A DNA stretch of 64,000 nt from Ferrimonas balearica (GTDB taxonomy: Bacteria; Pseudomonadota; Gammaproteobacteria; Enterobacterales; Shewanellaceae), in assembly GCF_019802085.1 (NCBI RefSeq), contig NZ_JAHVHV010000003.1:248001-312000 (forward strand), written 5' to 3'. Positions 43,312 through 53,364 of the stretch are shown piece after piece; position 1 is the first letter of the stretch; each line of letters begins with the position of its first letter. The notes below the pieces were generated by a model that saw only the letters and a list, made by a program, of their open reading frames with translations, was not told where the DNA came from and did no database searches. The position numbers and the translations under genes are program-made.

Positions 43312-43938
43312 TCAGCCGGTCTGCTGCACCTGCACATCCAGGATCAGGTTGCCAAACTCCACCTTCTCCGCAGCGAAGAACGCTTGCCCCAGCGCCGCCA
43401 CAGCGACGTAGAAGGAGGCGTTCTTGGCCTTGGCCAGATCGGTAAAGAACTGGTCTACCCAGGGCTCCAGGTGACGCTGCCAGAAGGTGATCTGCTCCTG
43501 CTGTCTCGATTCGAGCAGCAGAAACGCCATCACCTCACAGAGCGCCCCCAGGTGGTCCTCGGGCTCTTTCACACTCTCTTCACGGGCAAAGCCCAGTCGC
43601 ATCAGGTCCTGACGCAGCAGCGCCAGGGGCTGGTCCATCAGCGAGCCGGTCAGGTACCAGCTGGTGTAAGGGATCACTTCGCCGTGACCCAAGCCGATGA
43701 AGAGATTGAAAAACTCGTCGTCCAACTGGCTGTCCAGGTGAGTCTGGGCCGCCAGCTTGAGGCCGTGCCAGGCCTTGCCCATGTCGCTGTCGTTGTCCTC
43801 GTCCAGCTCCAGGTTGGCCAGAAACTGCATCAGCTCCGCGTTGGGCGCCTGGCGCAGCAACGCGGAGATCAGCTGGTAGATGTCAGCGCGAAGCTGCTGA
43901 TGTTCGGTTACGACCCGGGTGGTTTGTTGTTCAGTCAT
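43312..43938 (-). CDS. TorD-family chaperone for formate dehydrogenase
   Basis: The 208-residue all-helical cytoplasmic protein carries the TorD/DmsD family signature in FIGLGHGEVIPYTSWYLTGSLM and EPEDHLGALCEVM. Such chaperones bind the Tat signal and help insert the molybdopterin cofactor before export; here the clients are probably FdhA1-3. GAGG five bases before ATG 43938 (a GTG lies one codon upstream). It follows the ferredoxin-like gene by 12 bases. Confidence 0.88.
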   Translation of the reverse strand: MTEQQTTRVVTEHQQLRADIYQLISALLRQAPNAELMQFLANLELDEDNDSDMGKAWHGLKLAAQTHLDSQLDDEFFNLFIGLGHGEVIPYTSWYLTGSLMDQPLALLRQDLMRLGFAREESVKEPEDHLGALCEVMAFLLLESRQQEQITFWQRHLEPWVDQFFTDLAKAKNASFYVAVAALGQAFFAAEKVEFGNLILDVQVQQTG

Positions 43939-43950
43939 CACTACCTCAAT

Positions 43951-45639
43951 TTAGACGCGCAGTTGTTTTTCGGGATCGTTCAGGATGTCGGTAAAGAGGT
44001 CCTTCACCCGACAGTCTTCGCACATTTTCAAACGGTTCAGGGCGTCGCCCGCAAACGCGCTGTGGCCGGCCAGGGCGGTGGTCATCTTCTCCACCACCGC
44101 CTTGGTGGCGAAGGGCTTGCCGCAGGTGATGCACTCAAAGGGTTCCTCCTCCTTGAGCACCTGCTCGGCCTGACGCGCCTCGCGGTCCAGCTGGATGCGA
44201 GCGGTTAGGGTGATCGCCTTCTCCGGGCAGGCCTGTTCACACAGGCCGCATTGGACGCAGGGCTGCTCGGTGAACTTGAGGGCGGGGCTGTCGCCGCCGT
44301 CCATCAGGGCCCGGGTGGGGCACAGGGCCGCACAGCTCATGCATAGGGTGCACTTGTCGGCGTCCACGGTGACGGCACCGTAGGGCACCCGGGGCAGCTC
44401 CAGCACCTCGATGCGGCCGGCGGCCGCGCCGTTGATGTGGTCCAGGGCGTTGAACAGGGTATCGCGCTTGCTCAGGTCCTTGCCGAAGGCCGCCACCGGC
44501 AGCTCTGCGAAGGTCGCGCTGTCCGCCAGCAGGGCGTCCAGGCGATCCAGCTCGGCGGCGTCCAGCAGGGTGATCCGCTCGGCCCGCTCGCCCACCGCGT
44601 CCAGCAAGGTGGTGGCCAGCTGGTGCTCGCTGCGCACCAGGGTCAGCAGGGTCTCCGGGGTCTCGGCGGTGGTCAGCACGATCACCTGGCGGGCGCCCCA
44701 GGCCAGGGTGGCCAGCCAGCTGTCCAGTCCGGCCACGGCGACCTCTTCCAGGGCCACCGGCAACACCTGACCCGGCAGCTGACGCAGGGCCGACAGGGCG
44801 GCCTCACCGGCGCTGGCGTCGTGCAGCAGCACGGCGGGACGCTGATCGGACAGCTCCAGGTAGCGGCCCAGCAGGCGCTTGAGGTAGTCCCGCAGCACCG
44901 TGGGGGTGGGTTGGTCGTAGCTCAGGGCACCGGTGGGGCAGGCGGCGGTGCAGCTGCCGGCACCGTGGCAGAGGTGCGGATCCACGGTGATCCGGTTGTC
45001 GATGCTCTCCAGGGCGTCCGCCGGGCAGACGTTCATGCAGCGGGTGCAGCCGTCGATGCCGCTGGAGTGGTGGGCGCAGATGTCGTAGTTGACCTTGACG
45101 TAGCGGGGCTTGTCGAACTGGCCGATCAGCTCCGGCAACTGGGCCAGGGCGGCGGCCAGCTTGTCGGCATCGTCGCCAACGTGGAAGTAGCCCGGCGGCA
45201 GCAGCTCCAGGTTCAGCAGCGGTTGCTGACCCATGTCCAGCACCAGGTCATAGTGGGGGCGGCGCACCGCGGCGGGGGCCAGTTCGCGCTGGGCACCGTC
45301 GTCCTTGATGAAGGCCTGGAACTGTCCCAGGAACCCCTTCACGGAGACGCTGCGGCTGAAGTACGCCGGCAGGGATTCGGTGGCTTCGGCGGCGGCCATC
45401 ACCTTCTCCAGGTGGGCCTCGTCCTGGCTGGTCACCGCTTCGGTGGCCACCAGGGTACGACTGGCCATGGACGCCAGTTCGGCGGCCGCCAGGCGGATCA
45501 GGTCTTCCGGACCGACGATCAACAGGTGACCGGCGGTGTTGTAGGAGACCGTCTGCGGGATCAGGTTCTCCAGCATGGTGACTTGGGCCAGGCTCTGCTC
45601 ACGGGCTTGGTCCTGCACCGGATTGATACTGTTGCTCAC
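43951..45639 (-). CDS. large 4Fe-4S ferredoxin-like protein of the FDH locus
   Basis: The 562-residue cytoplasmic protein has an N-terminal half without clear motifs, then CTRCMNVCP and CHGAGSCTAACP (about 215-260), a middle NAD/flavin-like or structural region, CTLCMSCAALCP and CVQCGLCEQACP (about 430-490), and a Zn-like pair CITCGK / CEDCR at the end. Such proteins regularly accompany fdh operons with DUF3305, DUF3306 and TorD genes; a role in electron delivery or FDH maturation is inferred. GTG start at 45639 with AGGA upstream; own sigma-54-like promoter at 45726-45741. Confidence 0.85.
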   Translation of the reverse strand: MSNSINPVQDQAREQSLAQVTMLENLIPQTVSYNTAGHLLIVGPEDLIRLAAAELASMASRTLVATEAVTSQDEAHLEKVMAAAEATESLPAYFSRSVSVKGFLGQFQAFIKDDGAQRELAPAAVRRPHYDLVLDMGQQPLLNLELLPPGYFHVGDDADKLAAALAQLPELIGQFDKPRYVKVNYDICAHHSSGIDGCTRCMNVCPADALESIDNRITVDPHLCHGAGSCTAACPTGALSYDQPTPTVLRDYLKRLLGRYLELSDQRPAVLLHDASAGEAALSALRQLPGQVLPVALEEVAVAGLDSWLATLAWGARQVIVLTTAETPETLLTLVRSEHQLATTLLDAVGERAERITLLDAAELDRLDALLADSATFAELPVAAFGKDLSKRDTLFNALDHINGAAAGRIEVLELPRVPYGAVTVDADKCTLCMSCAALCPTRALMDGGDSPALKFTEQPCVQCGLCEQACPEKAITLTARIQLDREARQAEQVLKEEEPFECITCGKPFATKAVVEKMTTALAGHSAFAGDALNRLKMCEDCRVKDLFTDILNDPEKQLRV

Positions 45640-45725
45640 TCTGCGTTTCCTACTCGGTGTCGTTGCTCTGTTTGTCGATGGGCAGGGTTTCCCCTGCCAT
45701 GGCTGGCAACGATCCCCAATTTAGC

Positions 45726-45741
45726 TGCAAGGGACGTACCA
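45726..45741 (-). promoter_or_regulatory. sigma-54 promoter of the ferredoxin-like gene
   Basis: Minus strand TGGTACGTCCCTTGCA: GG and GC are exactly 10 bases apart and the match to TGGCAC-N5-TTGCA fails at one position. It lies 87 bases upstream of the GTG. A TTTGTCCC/GGGACA dyad (45819-45841) lies about 80 bases further upstream, inside the DUF3306 coding end. Confidence 0.75.
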
Positions 45742-45768
45742 GCACTGCTCACAATTTGGTCAGTTGAA

Positions 45769-46341
45769 TTACGTTTCGGTCTTGGTCTCGTCCGGGTCGC
45801 TTTCGGACGCTGCGACATTTTGTCCCTCTTCCCCTGGGACATTGGGTAATTCTGACGGCGTTTCCCCCTCGGCCGACGCTTCGGCTTGACGGGCCACCGC
45901 CTTGTCCACCTCTTCCACCGCTTCGCTCACGTGGCGGAAGACGTTCTTGGCCACCTCGGCGGCCACCGCCGCGCTCAGCTTGGGCTGGGCCGCGTAGTCC
46001 AGGTCGTACTCGCAGAGGCCGTCGCGGACGTTGTAGTGGGGCTGTTTCCACAGGGCCCGCAGGGCCTCCTTGCGCTTGCTCGGATCCACCCCCGGCTTGA
46101 GGAAGTCGGCGAAGCTGCCCCCCTCTTCGATGCTGTCGGGATCCGGCAGGGCTTCGGCCTCGGTGCCCTCTTGAGCCTCGGCCTGGGGCACGCCATCCGG
46201 AGTCTCAGCGGTCTCGGCGGCGTCGAGGGGGGCATCGGTGGGAGCGGCTTCTGCCGGGGCCGTCGCCGACTGAGCCTCCTCCTTGGCCTCCTCCTCGGCC
46301 ACCTGGGCCTTGCGCAGTTGCCAACGGGATAACAGGCTCAT
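45769..46341 (-). CDS. DUF3306 protein
   Basis: The 190-residue protein starts with the DUF3306 hallmark MSLLSRWQLRKAQ, followed by an acidic, Ala/Glu-rich linker (15-70), the conserved core FADFLKPGVDPSKRKEALRALW (about 76-97) and DGLCEYDLDY. The C-terminal tail is again acidic. DUF3306 genes occur next to DUF3305 and fdh genes in many proteobacteria; function unknown. Start overlaps the DUF3305 stop by one base (TGATG). Confidence 0.86.
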   Translation of the reverse strand: MSLLSRWQLRKAQVAEEEAKEEAQSATAPAEAAPTDAPLDAAETAETPDGVPQAEAQEGTEAEALPDPDSIEEGGSFADFLKPGVDPSKRKEALRALWKQPHYNVRDGLCEYDLDYAAQPKLSAAVAAEVAKNVFRHVSEAVEEVDKAVARQAEASAEGETPSELPNVPGEEGQNVAASESDPDETKTET

Positions 46342-46796
46342 CAGGACTCCTCCCGGCTCTTGCGCGCCTCGCCACGGACATCGATGTGTCTGCGGCGGTG
46401 GGCCTGGATGGGGGCCTCACCGTGGCGGGTGATAAAGGATTCGATCCAGCAACCGATCGCCTCGGGAATGGCGCAGGTCAGCACCGGGGTGTCCCCCTCC
46501 AGGGCGCCGGCGGCGACGTTCTGGTTGGCGGTCACCGACATGGGCACCGGCACGCCGTCGCCCTTGTCGTCGCAGATGACGAACAGCTTGGGGTGGTCCA
46601 GGTCCAGGTTCAGCCGGTAGTTGGCCCGCTCATCCAGGTACAACTCCAGGGCCACCAGGTGGGCCCCTTCGGGTGCCTTGCCGGTGGCGGGCAGCAGGGA
46701 GGCCACCTCCCAGTTGGTCTGGGTCCAGCGCCCGACCTGTACCTCTTTCGAGGCCAGGGTGACGTACAGGGGCCAGATGGATTCGCTGTGTTGCAT
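46341..46796 (-). CDS. DUF3305 protein
   Basis: The 151-residue protein has the DUF3305 pattern (WPLYVTLASKEVQVGRWTQTNWEV, then LELYLDERANYRLNLDLDHPKLFVIC). It has no signal peptide, so is cytoplasmic. First gene of the maturation-fdh3 transcript; AGGAG six bases before the ATG. Function unknown; inferred to support FDH biogenesis from its fixed genomic company. Confidence 0.86.
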   Translation of the reverse strand: MQHSESIWPLYVTLASKEVQVGRWTQTNWEVASLLPATGKAPEGAHLVALELYLDERANYRLNLDLDHPKLFVICDDKGDGVPVPMSVTANQNVAAGALEGDTPVLTCAIPEAIGCWIESFITRHGEAPIQAHRRRHIDVRGEARKSREES

Positions 46797-46848
46797 TCCA
46801 CGCTCCTAAGGTGTGGGTTGAGCCCGAAGGCCACTTTGCCCAACACGC

Positions 46849-46864
46849 TGCAAGTATCGTTCCA
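46849..46864 (-). promoter_or_regulatory. sigma-54 promoter of the DUF3305-fdh3 operon
   Basis: Minus strand TGGAACGATACTTGCA: GG-N10-GC with one mismatch to TGGCAC-N5-TTGCA, 52 bases upstream of the DUF3305 ATG. Confidence 0.78.
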
Positions 46865-46901
46865 CCCTGGTTCCGGCGCCAGAGGATGATCCCTCTCACG
46901 C

Positions 46902-46963
46902 TTTTTGACCCAGGAGAGACAATTTGTCCCAGAGCCCAGGGACAGCTTGGGACACTTTGCCCC
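46902..46963. promoter_or_regulatory. cluster of TTTGTCCC-like half-sites (candidate activator sites)
   Basis: TTTGACCC (46904-46911), TTTGTCCC (46923-46930), GGGACA (46939-46944 and 46949-46954) and TTTGCCCC (46956-46963) lie between two divergent sigma-54 promoters; another TTTGCCC is at 46835-46841. TGTCCC-N8-GGGACA forms a dyad. Placement fits upstream activator sites for a sigma-54 enhancer-binding protein. Confidence 0.55.
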
Positions 46964-47005
46964 TCTGGCCGTGATCTCGATCCCGTTTCCCCACCCCTGG
47001 GGCTG

Positions 47006-47021
47006 TGGAACGGCTTTTGCA
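47006..47021 (+). promoter_or_regulatory. sigma-54 promoter of fdhD
   Basis: TGGAACGGCTTTTGCA: GG (47007-47008) and GC (47019-47020) 10 bases apart, one mismatch to consensus, 46 bases before the fdhD ATG. Confidence 0.78.
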
Positions 47022-47067
47022 TTACCCCAGGGTGAGTATAAATGCCCTGGCAAGCTGTTGATTATCC

Positions 47068-47901
47068 ATGACCACATCTCTTAAACGCCCCCGCCTTTCC
47101 CGCACCCACGCGGAAGCCCCCCTGACCATTGCGGTGACCGCGGTGGACGAGAAAGGCCAGATCCAAGAGAAGCAGATCGCCTGCGAGCGACCCCTGACCC
47201 TCTACCTCAACTGGCAGCCCATCGTCACCCTGATGACCCTGGGGGCCCGGCCCGAGGCCCTGGCCCTGGGCTACCTCAAAAACCAGGGTTTCATCAGCGA
47301 CATCGGCCTGGTGGAATCGGTGATCGTCGACTGGGAGGTCAACTCCGCGGCGGTGATCACCCGGGAGGACATCGCCCACGTGGACAAGCAGCTGGAGGAG
47401 AAAACCGTCACCAGCGGCTGCGGCCAGGGCACGGTGTTTGGCAGCTTTACCGCCGGTCTGGATGAGATCACGCTGCCGGTGCCCAGCCTCAGTCAGAGCG
47501 GGATCTACGCCCTGCTGAAAAACCTGGGCCAGTACAACGACACCTACAAGAACGCCGGGGCGGTGCACGGCTGCGGGATCTGCGCCGAGACCGAGATCCT
47601 CAGCTTCGTCGAGGACGTCGGCCGCCACAACGCGGTGGACACCCTGGCCGGCGAGATGTGGCTGGAGGGCCAGGAGGGATCGGACAAGATCTTCTACACC
47701 ACCGGCCGACTCACCTCGGAGATGGTGATCAAGGTGGCCAAGATGGGGATCCCGGTGCTGCTGTCCCGCTCCGGGGTGACCGAGATGGGCCTCAGCCTGG
47801 CCAAGCAGCTGGGGATCACCATGATCGCCCGCGCCAAGGGGCGCCACTTCCTGGTCTACCACGGCGCCGAGACCATCGAATTTGACGGAGCCCAGGCATG
47901 A
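47068..47901 (+). CDS. fdhD: FdhD, formate dehydrogenase sulfurtransferase
   Basis: Transfers sulfur from IscS to the molybdenum (or tungsten) cofactor of FDH. The 277-residue protein has the family core EDVGRHNAVDTLAGEM (182-197) and TTGRLTSEMVIKVAKMGIPVLLSRSG. The usual CGxCG sulfur-carrier loop reads SGCGQG (Cys118 only), whereas a CxxC pair appears further on as CGIC (169-172), just before the EDVGRHNA motif. No clear ribosome site. The stop overlaps the next gene by four bases. Confidence 0.93.
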   Translation: MTTSLKRPRLSRTHAEAPLTIAVTAVDEKGQIQEKQIACERPLTLYLNWQPIVTLMTLGARPEALALGYLKNQGFISDIGLVESVIVDWEVNSAAVITREDIAHVDKQLEEKTVTSGCGQGTVFGSFTAGLDEITLPVPSLSQSGIYALLKNLGQYNDTYKNAGAVHGCGICAETEILSFVEDVGRHNAVDTLAGEMWLEGQEGSDKIFYTTGRLTSEMVIKVAKMGIPVLLSRSGVTEMGLSLAKQLGITMIARAKGRHFLVYHGAETIEFDGAQA

Positions 47902-48803
47902 CCCAGCCCACCGACACCCTGTTTATGAACGCCAAGCAGGTGGCGGACTATCTCGACTTGAACGAGAAGAAGGTCTACGCCATGGCCAACGAACGCCAGC
48001 TGCCGGGCACCAAGGTCACCGGCAAATGGCTGTTCCCCAAGACCCTGATCGATCGCTGGGTGATGGAGTCCTGCCACAGCGGCATGCTGTCGGACCGGCT
48101 GATCATCACCGGCTCCGACGACCCCCTGCTGCACTGGGTGGTGGGCCGGGTCAGCCAGCGCATCGGCAGCACCGGGCTGGTCAACTACTCCGCCACCGAT
48201 TCCCGTCTGGGCCTGTCCCAGCTGGCCCAGGGCTTTGCCGACGTCTGCTGCCTGCACTGGGGCAACGAGTCGGAGCGGGACCTGCGCCACCCGGCCCTGC
48301 TCAAACGCCACGCCCTGCACAAGCAGTGGGTGATGGTGCACGCCGCCAGCCGGGAGTTTGGCCTGATGATGCGCAATGAGCACCACCACCTGGGCCAGGA
48401 TGTGGAGCAGGCGCTCTCATTGCGCTACCGCTGGCTCACCCGCCAGGAGGGCGCCGGCGCCCGCTACCACTTCGACAGCTGGCTGGCGGAGCGGGGCATG
48501 GCGGGCACGGATCTCAACCTGGTGGGCACCGCCTTCAGCGAGCGGGAGCTGGCCGCCTCGGTGGCCCGGGGCGAAGCGGATTTCGGCTTCGGTTGCCACG
48601 GCATCGCCGGCGAACTGGGGCTGGCCTTCGTGCCCCTGGGCCGGGAGTCCTTCGACCTGGTGATGCCCCAGGGGGTCTACTTCCGCCAGCACCTGCAGCA
48701 GCTGTTTGCGGTGATGCAGAGCCCGGACACCTTGTCCCAGGCCCAGCGCCTGGGGGGCTACGACCTGACCGACTGCGGCAAGCTGATCTGGAGCCCGGTC
48801 TAA
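47898..48803 (+). CDS. HTH regulator with periplasmic-binding-like ligand domain
   Basis: The 301-residue protein has an excisionase/MerR-like winged helix at the N-terminus (MNAKQVADYLDLNEKKVYAMANERQLPG then KWLFPKTLIDRWV). A long domain follows, like a solute-binding fold (SDRLIITGSDDPLLHWVV, LVGTAFSERELAASVARGEADFGFG). Similar proteins are annotated as molybdate/tungstate-sensing regulators. It overlaps fdhD (ATGA) and stands beside a tungstate transporter operon, so a metal-oxyanion-responsive role is plausible. Ligand and targets unproven. Confidence 0.8.
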   Translation: MTQPTDTLFMNAKQVADYLDLNEKKVYAMANERQLPGTKVTGKWLFPKTLIDRWVMESCHSGMLSDRLIITGSDDPLLHWVVGRVSQRIGSTGLVNYSATDSRLGLSQLAQGFADVCCLHWGNESERDLRHPALLKRHALHKQWVMVHAASREFGLMMRNEHHHLGQDVEQALSLRYRWLTRQEGAGARYHFDSWLAERGMAGTDLNLVGTAFSERELAASVARGEADFGFGCHGIAGELGLAFVPLGRESFDLVMPQGVYFRQHLQQLFAVMQSPDTLSQAQRLGGYDLTDCGKLIWSPV

Positions 48804-48818
48804 CACCCCAGCTGCCAC

Positions 48819-48847
48819 AAAAAAAGCGCCCCGAGGGCGCTTTTTTT
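48819..48847. terminator. bidirectional intrinsic terminator
   Basis: A7, stem GCGCCC/GGGCGC with loop CGA, T7; between the convergent HTH regulator and histidine kinase genes. Confidence 0.92.
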
Positions 48848-48865
48848 GATTGCCACTAACCCGAA

Positions 48866-50949
48866 TCAGGAGCGGACGTTGATCTGCACTCCCTGCTGAT
48901 CGGTCAGGGCCGGGCACTGCATCGGCAGCTTGATGGTGAACACCGAGCCGCGCTCCAGCTCCGACTCCACCTCCATCAGGCCGCCGAAACGGCGAATGAT
49001 GCCGTAGCTCAGGGAGAGGCCCAGGCCGGTGCCCTGCTTGCGGGTGGTGAAGAAGGGGTCGAAGATCCGCGACAGCACCTCCGGGGGGATCCCACAGCCG
49101 TCGTCGGCGACGGTGATCCACGCCCCCTTGATGCTGTCGTCCTCCGCCAGCCAGTCGCCGGTGGCCACCCGCACCTGGCCCTCGCCATCCAGGGCGTGGG
49201 CGGCGTTGACCACCAGGTTGATCAGCACCTGCAGCAGCTGCTGGCGGTTCACCTCCACCGCCGCGGTGGCTGCCAGCTCCAGCTGGACGTCCACCGACTG
49301 CTTACGCAGGGAGTGGCGCACCAGCACCAGCATCTCCTCGATGATGGGGTTGACCGGCTGACGCTCCAGGGGCATCGCCAGATCGCCGGGGCGGGCGTAC
49401 TGCAGCAGGGACTGGATGATGGTGTTGATCCGCTGCACCTGCTGAACGATAAGCTCGATCTCCTCGTCCACCTCGTGATCCTGGCCCCCCAGCTCCATCT
49501 TGATGAGCTCGATGTTGCCCAGGATCACCGCCGTGGGGTTGTTGATCTCGTGGGCGATCCCCGCGGTCAGCTCCCCCAGGGCCACCAGTTTCTCGTTGGT
49601 CACCATCTGCTGGCGGGTCTCCTCCAGCAGGCGGATATTGCGCTTGAGCTCCTTGGTGCGCTGCTTGAGGCTGTAGGTGCGCTCCTCCACCTTCATCTCC
49701 AGCTGCGCCGCGGCGGCCTGGATCTGTTGGCTGCGCTCCTGCAGCTGGTCGAGCATGAGATCAAACTGACGCCCCAGCTGGGCCAGCTCGTTGGAGGGGT
49801 CCAGCCCCAGATCGCCGATGCGGCGGTGGCGCCCCTCCTGCACCTCCCGCACCACGGTGTGGATGCGGTCGATGGGTTTGAGCAGGCCCGAGGCACCGCG
49901 GTACACCGCCAGGCCGGAGCCGGCCATCACCAGCAGCAAAATGGTGCCCATCTCAATGATGTTGATCAGGTAGTTGAGGACGAAGGGGGCCTCGGTAAAG
50001 CCGGTGTAGATCATGCCGATCCGCTCCCCCTTGGTGTCCACCAGGGGGGCGTAGGCGGAGATGTACCAGTCGCTGTAGACGAAGGCCCGGTCCACCCAGG
50101 TCTCCCCCCGCTCCAGCACCTTGAGCCGCACCTGCTCAGACACCAGGGTGCCCACCGCCCGGCCATCCTCGTCCTGGGAGGGGACGTTGGTGCTGATCCG
50201 CACGTTGTCCAGGAACAGGGTCACCGAGCCGTGGGCCCGGTTGGGCAGGGTGCCCTCGGCGTAGGTCAGGGCGCGGATCTTGTCCACCAGCTCGGTGTTG
50301 TGGTTCATCAGGGCGCCGCCGTCCAGGAAACCCATCCGCTCGCCGTCCGGGCCGATCACCGGGATCAGGCTGCGGATCACCATGCCCCGCTGCTCGAACC
50401 CCTGGCGGGGCTCCGGTGCCATGGGGGTGGGCTTGAGCTCCATGGAGGCGTTGCGGGCCAGGGCGGGGCTGATCCTCAGCATCGCCTTGCGGGAGAGCAC
50501 CTGCAGCCCGGAGCGGGCGTCGTCGCCGTCATCGGGGATCAGCTGGCGCATCTTGGGATCCGCCAGGGCGTCCTCCAGGGTCACCAGACGGAGGAAATCC
50601 AGCCCCAGCCGGGCCCGGTGCTCCTCCAGCAGACGATTGAGGGAGCGATCCGAGTAGTGCAGCGACTGGGTCAGCTGCTTGAAGTCCCAGGCGTGCTGGG
50701 TCTGGCGCAGGGCCTGCTCCTGGGCCTCGGCCTGGTTCTCCAGCACCCCCTGGGCCACCGCCAGATCCGCCCGCACCTTCATAAACAGCTGCTTACCGGT
50801 GTAGGCCACGTTCCAGTAGATGGTGATGAACACCAGGCTGGCCAGGGTCACCAGCACCGGCAGCAACATCAGCACCAGCAGGCGGTAGCGCACCGTGCTG
50901 GTCATCACCTTGACGTCGTTTTTGACCTGGCGTCGCCAGCCTCTGATCA

Positions 50950-50950
<1 letters not shown>
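48866..50950 (-). CDS. sensor histidine kinase (Cache-HAMP-HisKA-HATPase)
   Basis: The 694-residue inner membrane sensor has TM1 at about 20-42, a periplasmic Cache-type domain (to about 325) with VRISTNVPSQDEDGRAVGT and WYISAYAPLVDTKGERIGMIYTGF, TM2 near 330-350, a HAMP-like linker, a coiled coil (QIQAAAAQLEMKVEERTYSL), the H-box AHEINNPTAV, and ATPase motifs NLVVNAAHAL, DDGCGIPPE and GTGLGLSLSYGI. The start at 50950 overlaps the regulator stop (TGATGA), with GGAG upstream. The signal is unknown; context suggests formate, an oxyanion or a respiratory cue. Confidence 0.92.
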
Positions 50951-52311
<1,361 letters not shown>

Positions 52312-52350
52312 AACCGCTGAGGGCCTCCGATTTCATGGGGTTAGGTTGGT

Positions 52351-52412
52351 ACAATTTGTCCATCGAGGGTCAAATTGCCCATGGGTTTCGTTAAGGTGCG
52401 TCATTTTGACCC
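52351..52412. promoter_or_regulatory. TTTGTCCC-like sites between the regulator gene and tupA
   Basis: TTTGTCC (52355-52361) and GGGTCAAA (52367-52374) form a dyad with a 5-base centre. TTGCCC (52375-52380) and TTTTGACCC (52404-52412) follow. They lie 56-113 bases upstream of the tupA -24 element, a normal distance for enhancer sites of a sigma-54 activator. Confidence 0.55.
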
Positions 52413-52467
52413 AATTGGCCAGGCGGAAAGTGTGATCCCCTGCAAAAATCCCTCCTCACAAAGGGAT

Positions 52468-52483
52468 TGGCACCAAGTTTGCA
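52468..52483 (+). promoter_or_regulatory. sigma-54 promoter of tupA
   Basis: TGGCACCAAGTTTGCA is a full match to TGGCAC-N5-TTGCA with GG (52469-52470) and GC (52481-52482) 10 bases apart, 71 bases upstream of the tupA ATG. Confidence 0.88.
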
Positions 52484-52554
52484 CATATTCTCGCGACCTG
52501 GTCGGGACGTCCCCGGCCGCTGTTGCGATTGATTGCAAAAAGGAACCCCAAAGG

Positions 52555-53364
52555 ATGAAAAACGCGTTGTCTAAAGCCCTGCTGCTGCTGGCGTTGCTCC
52601 CCGGTCTGGCCCTGGCGAAGGATCCGATCCGTCTGGCCACCACCACCAGCACCGACAACTCCGGCCTGCTGGCCCACCTGCTGCCCACCTTCGAGCAGGA
52701 CAGCGGCTACTCGGTCCAGGTGATCGCCACTGGCACCGGCAAGGCCCTGCGCCACGGTCGCAACGGCGACGTGGACGTGGTGATGACCCACGCCCCCTCC
52801 GCGGAAGCCAAGTTCGTCGACGACGGCTTTGGCCGCCAGCCCCGTCAGCTGATGGCCAACGATTTCATCCTGCTGGGCCCGCAGGCGGATCCCGCCGGCA
52901 TCGCCGACAGCGCCAACGTCACCGAGGCGATGAAGGCCATTGCCGACGCCAAGGCCCCCTTCGTTTCCCGCGGCGACGAGTCCGGCACCCACATTAAGGA
53001 GCTGGCCCTGTGGCAGGCCGCCGGCGTGAGCACCGACTTCACCGGCTACGCGGCCATCGGCCAGGGCATGGGCCCGGCGCTGCTGACCGCCAGCGAGATG
53101 CAGGGTTACCTGCTGGCCGACCGCGGCACCTACCTGGCGTTCAAGGACAAGCTCAACCTGAGCGTGCTCTACCAGGGGGACGCCAACCTGCTGAACCCCT
53201 ACCAGGTAATCCTGATCAGCAACAGCAAGTACCCGGATCTCAACCACGACGGGGCCCAGGCCCTCAGTGACTGGCTGATCAGTGCCAAAGGACAGGCGAT
53301 GATCGACGATTTCAAAGTGCAGGGAGAGCAGCTGTTTCAGGCGACCTACAAGGCAACTGAATGA
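52555..53364 (+). CDS. tupA: TupA, tungstate-binding periplasmic protein
   Basis: Substrate-binding protein of a TupABC ABC importer. The 269-residue precursor has a signal peptide (MKNALSKALLLLALLPGLALA) and the TupA marks IRLATTTSTDNSGLLAHLLP and FVSRGDESGTH, distinguishing it from ModA. ATG 52555 has AAGG directly upstream; the open frame before it is the promoter region. First gene of tupABC-mobA-mobB/moeA-moaA. Tungstate specificity is from family knowledge; molybdate binding cannot be excluded. Confidence 0.93.
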   Translation: MKNALSKALLLLALLPGLALAKDPIRLATTTSTDNSGLLAHLLPTFEQDSGYSVQVIATGTGKALRHGRNGDVDVVMTHAPSAEAKFVDDGFGRQPRQLMANDFILLGPQADPAGIADSANVTEAMKAIADAKAPFVSRGDESGTHIKELALWQAAGVSTDFTGYAAIGQGMGPALLTASEMQGYLLADRGTYLAFKDKLNLSVLYQGDANLLNPYQVILISNSKYPDLNHDGAQALSDWLISAKGQAMIDDFKVQGEQLFQATYKATE

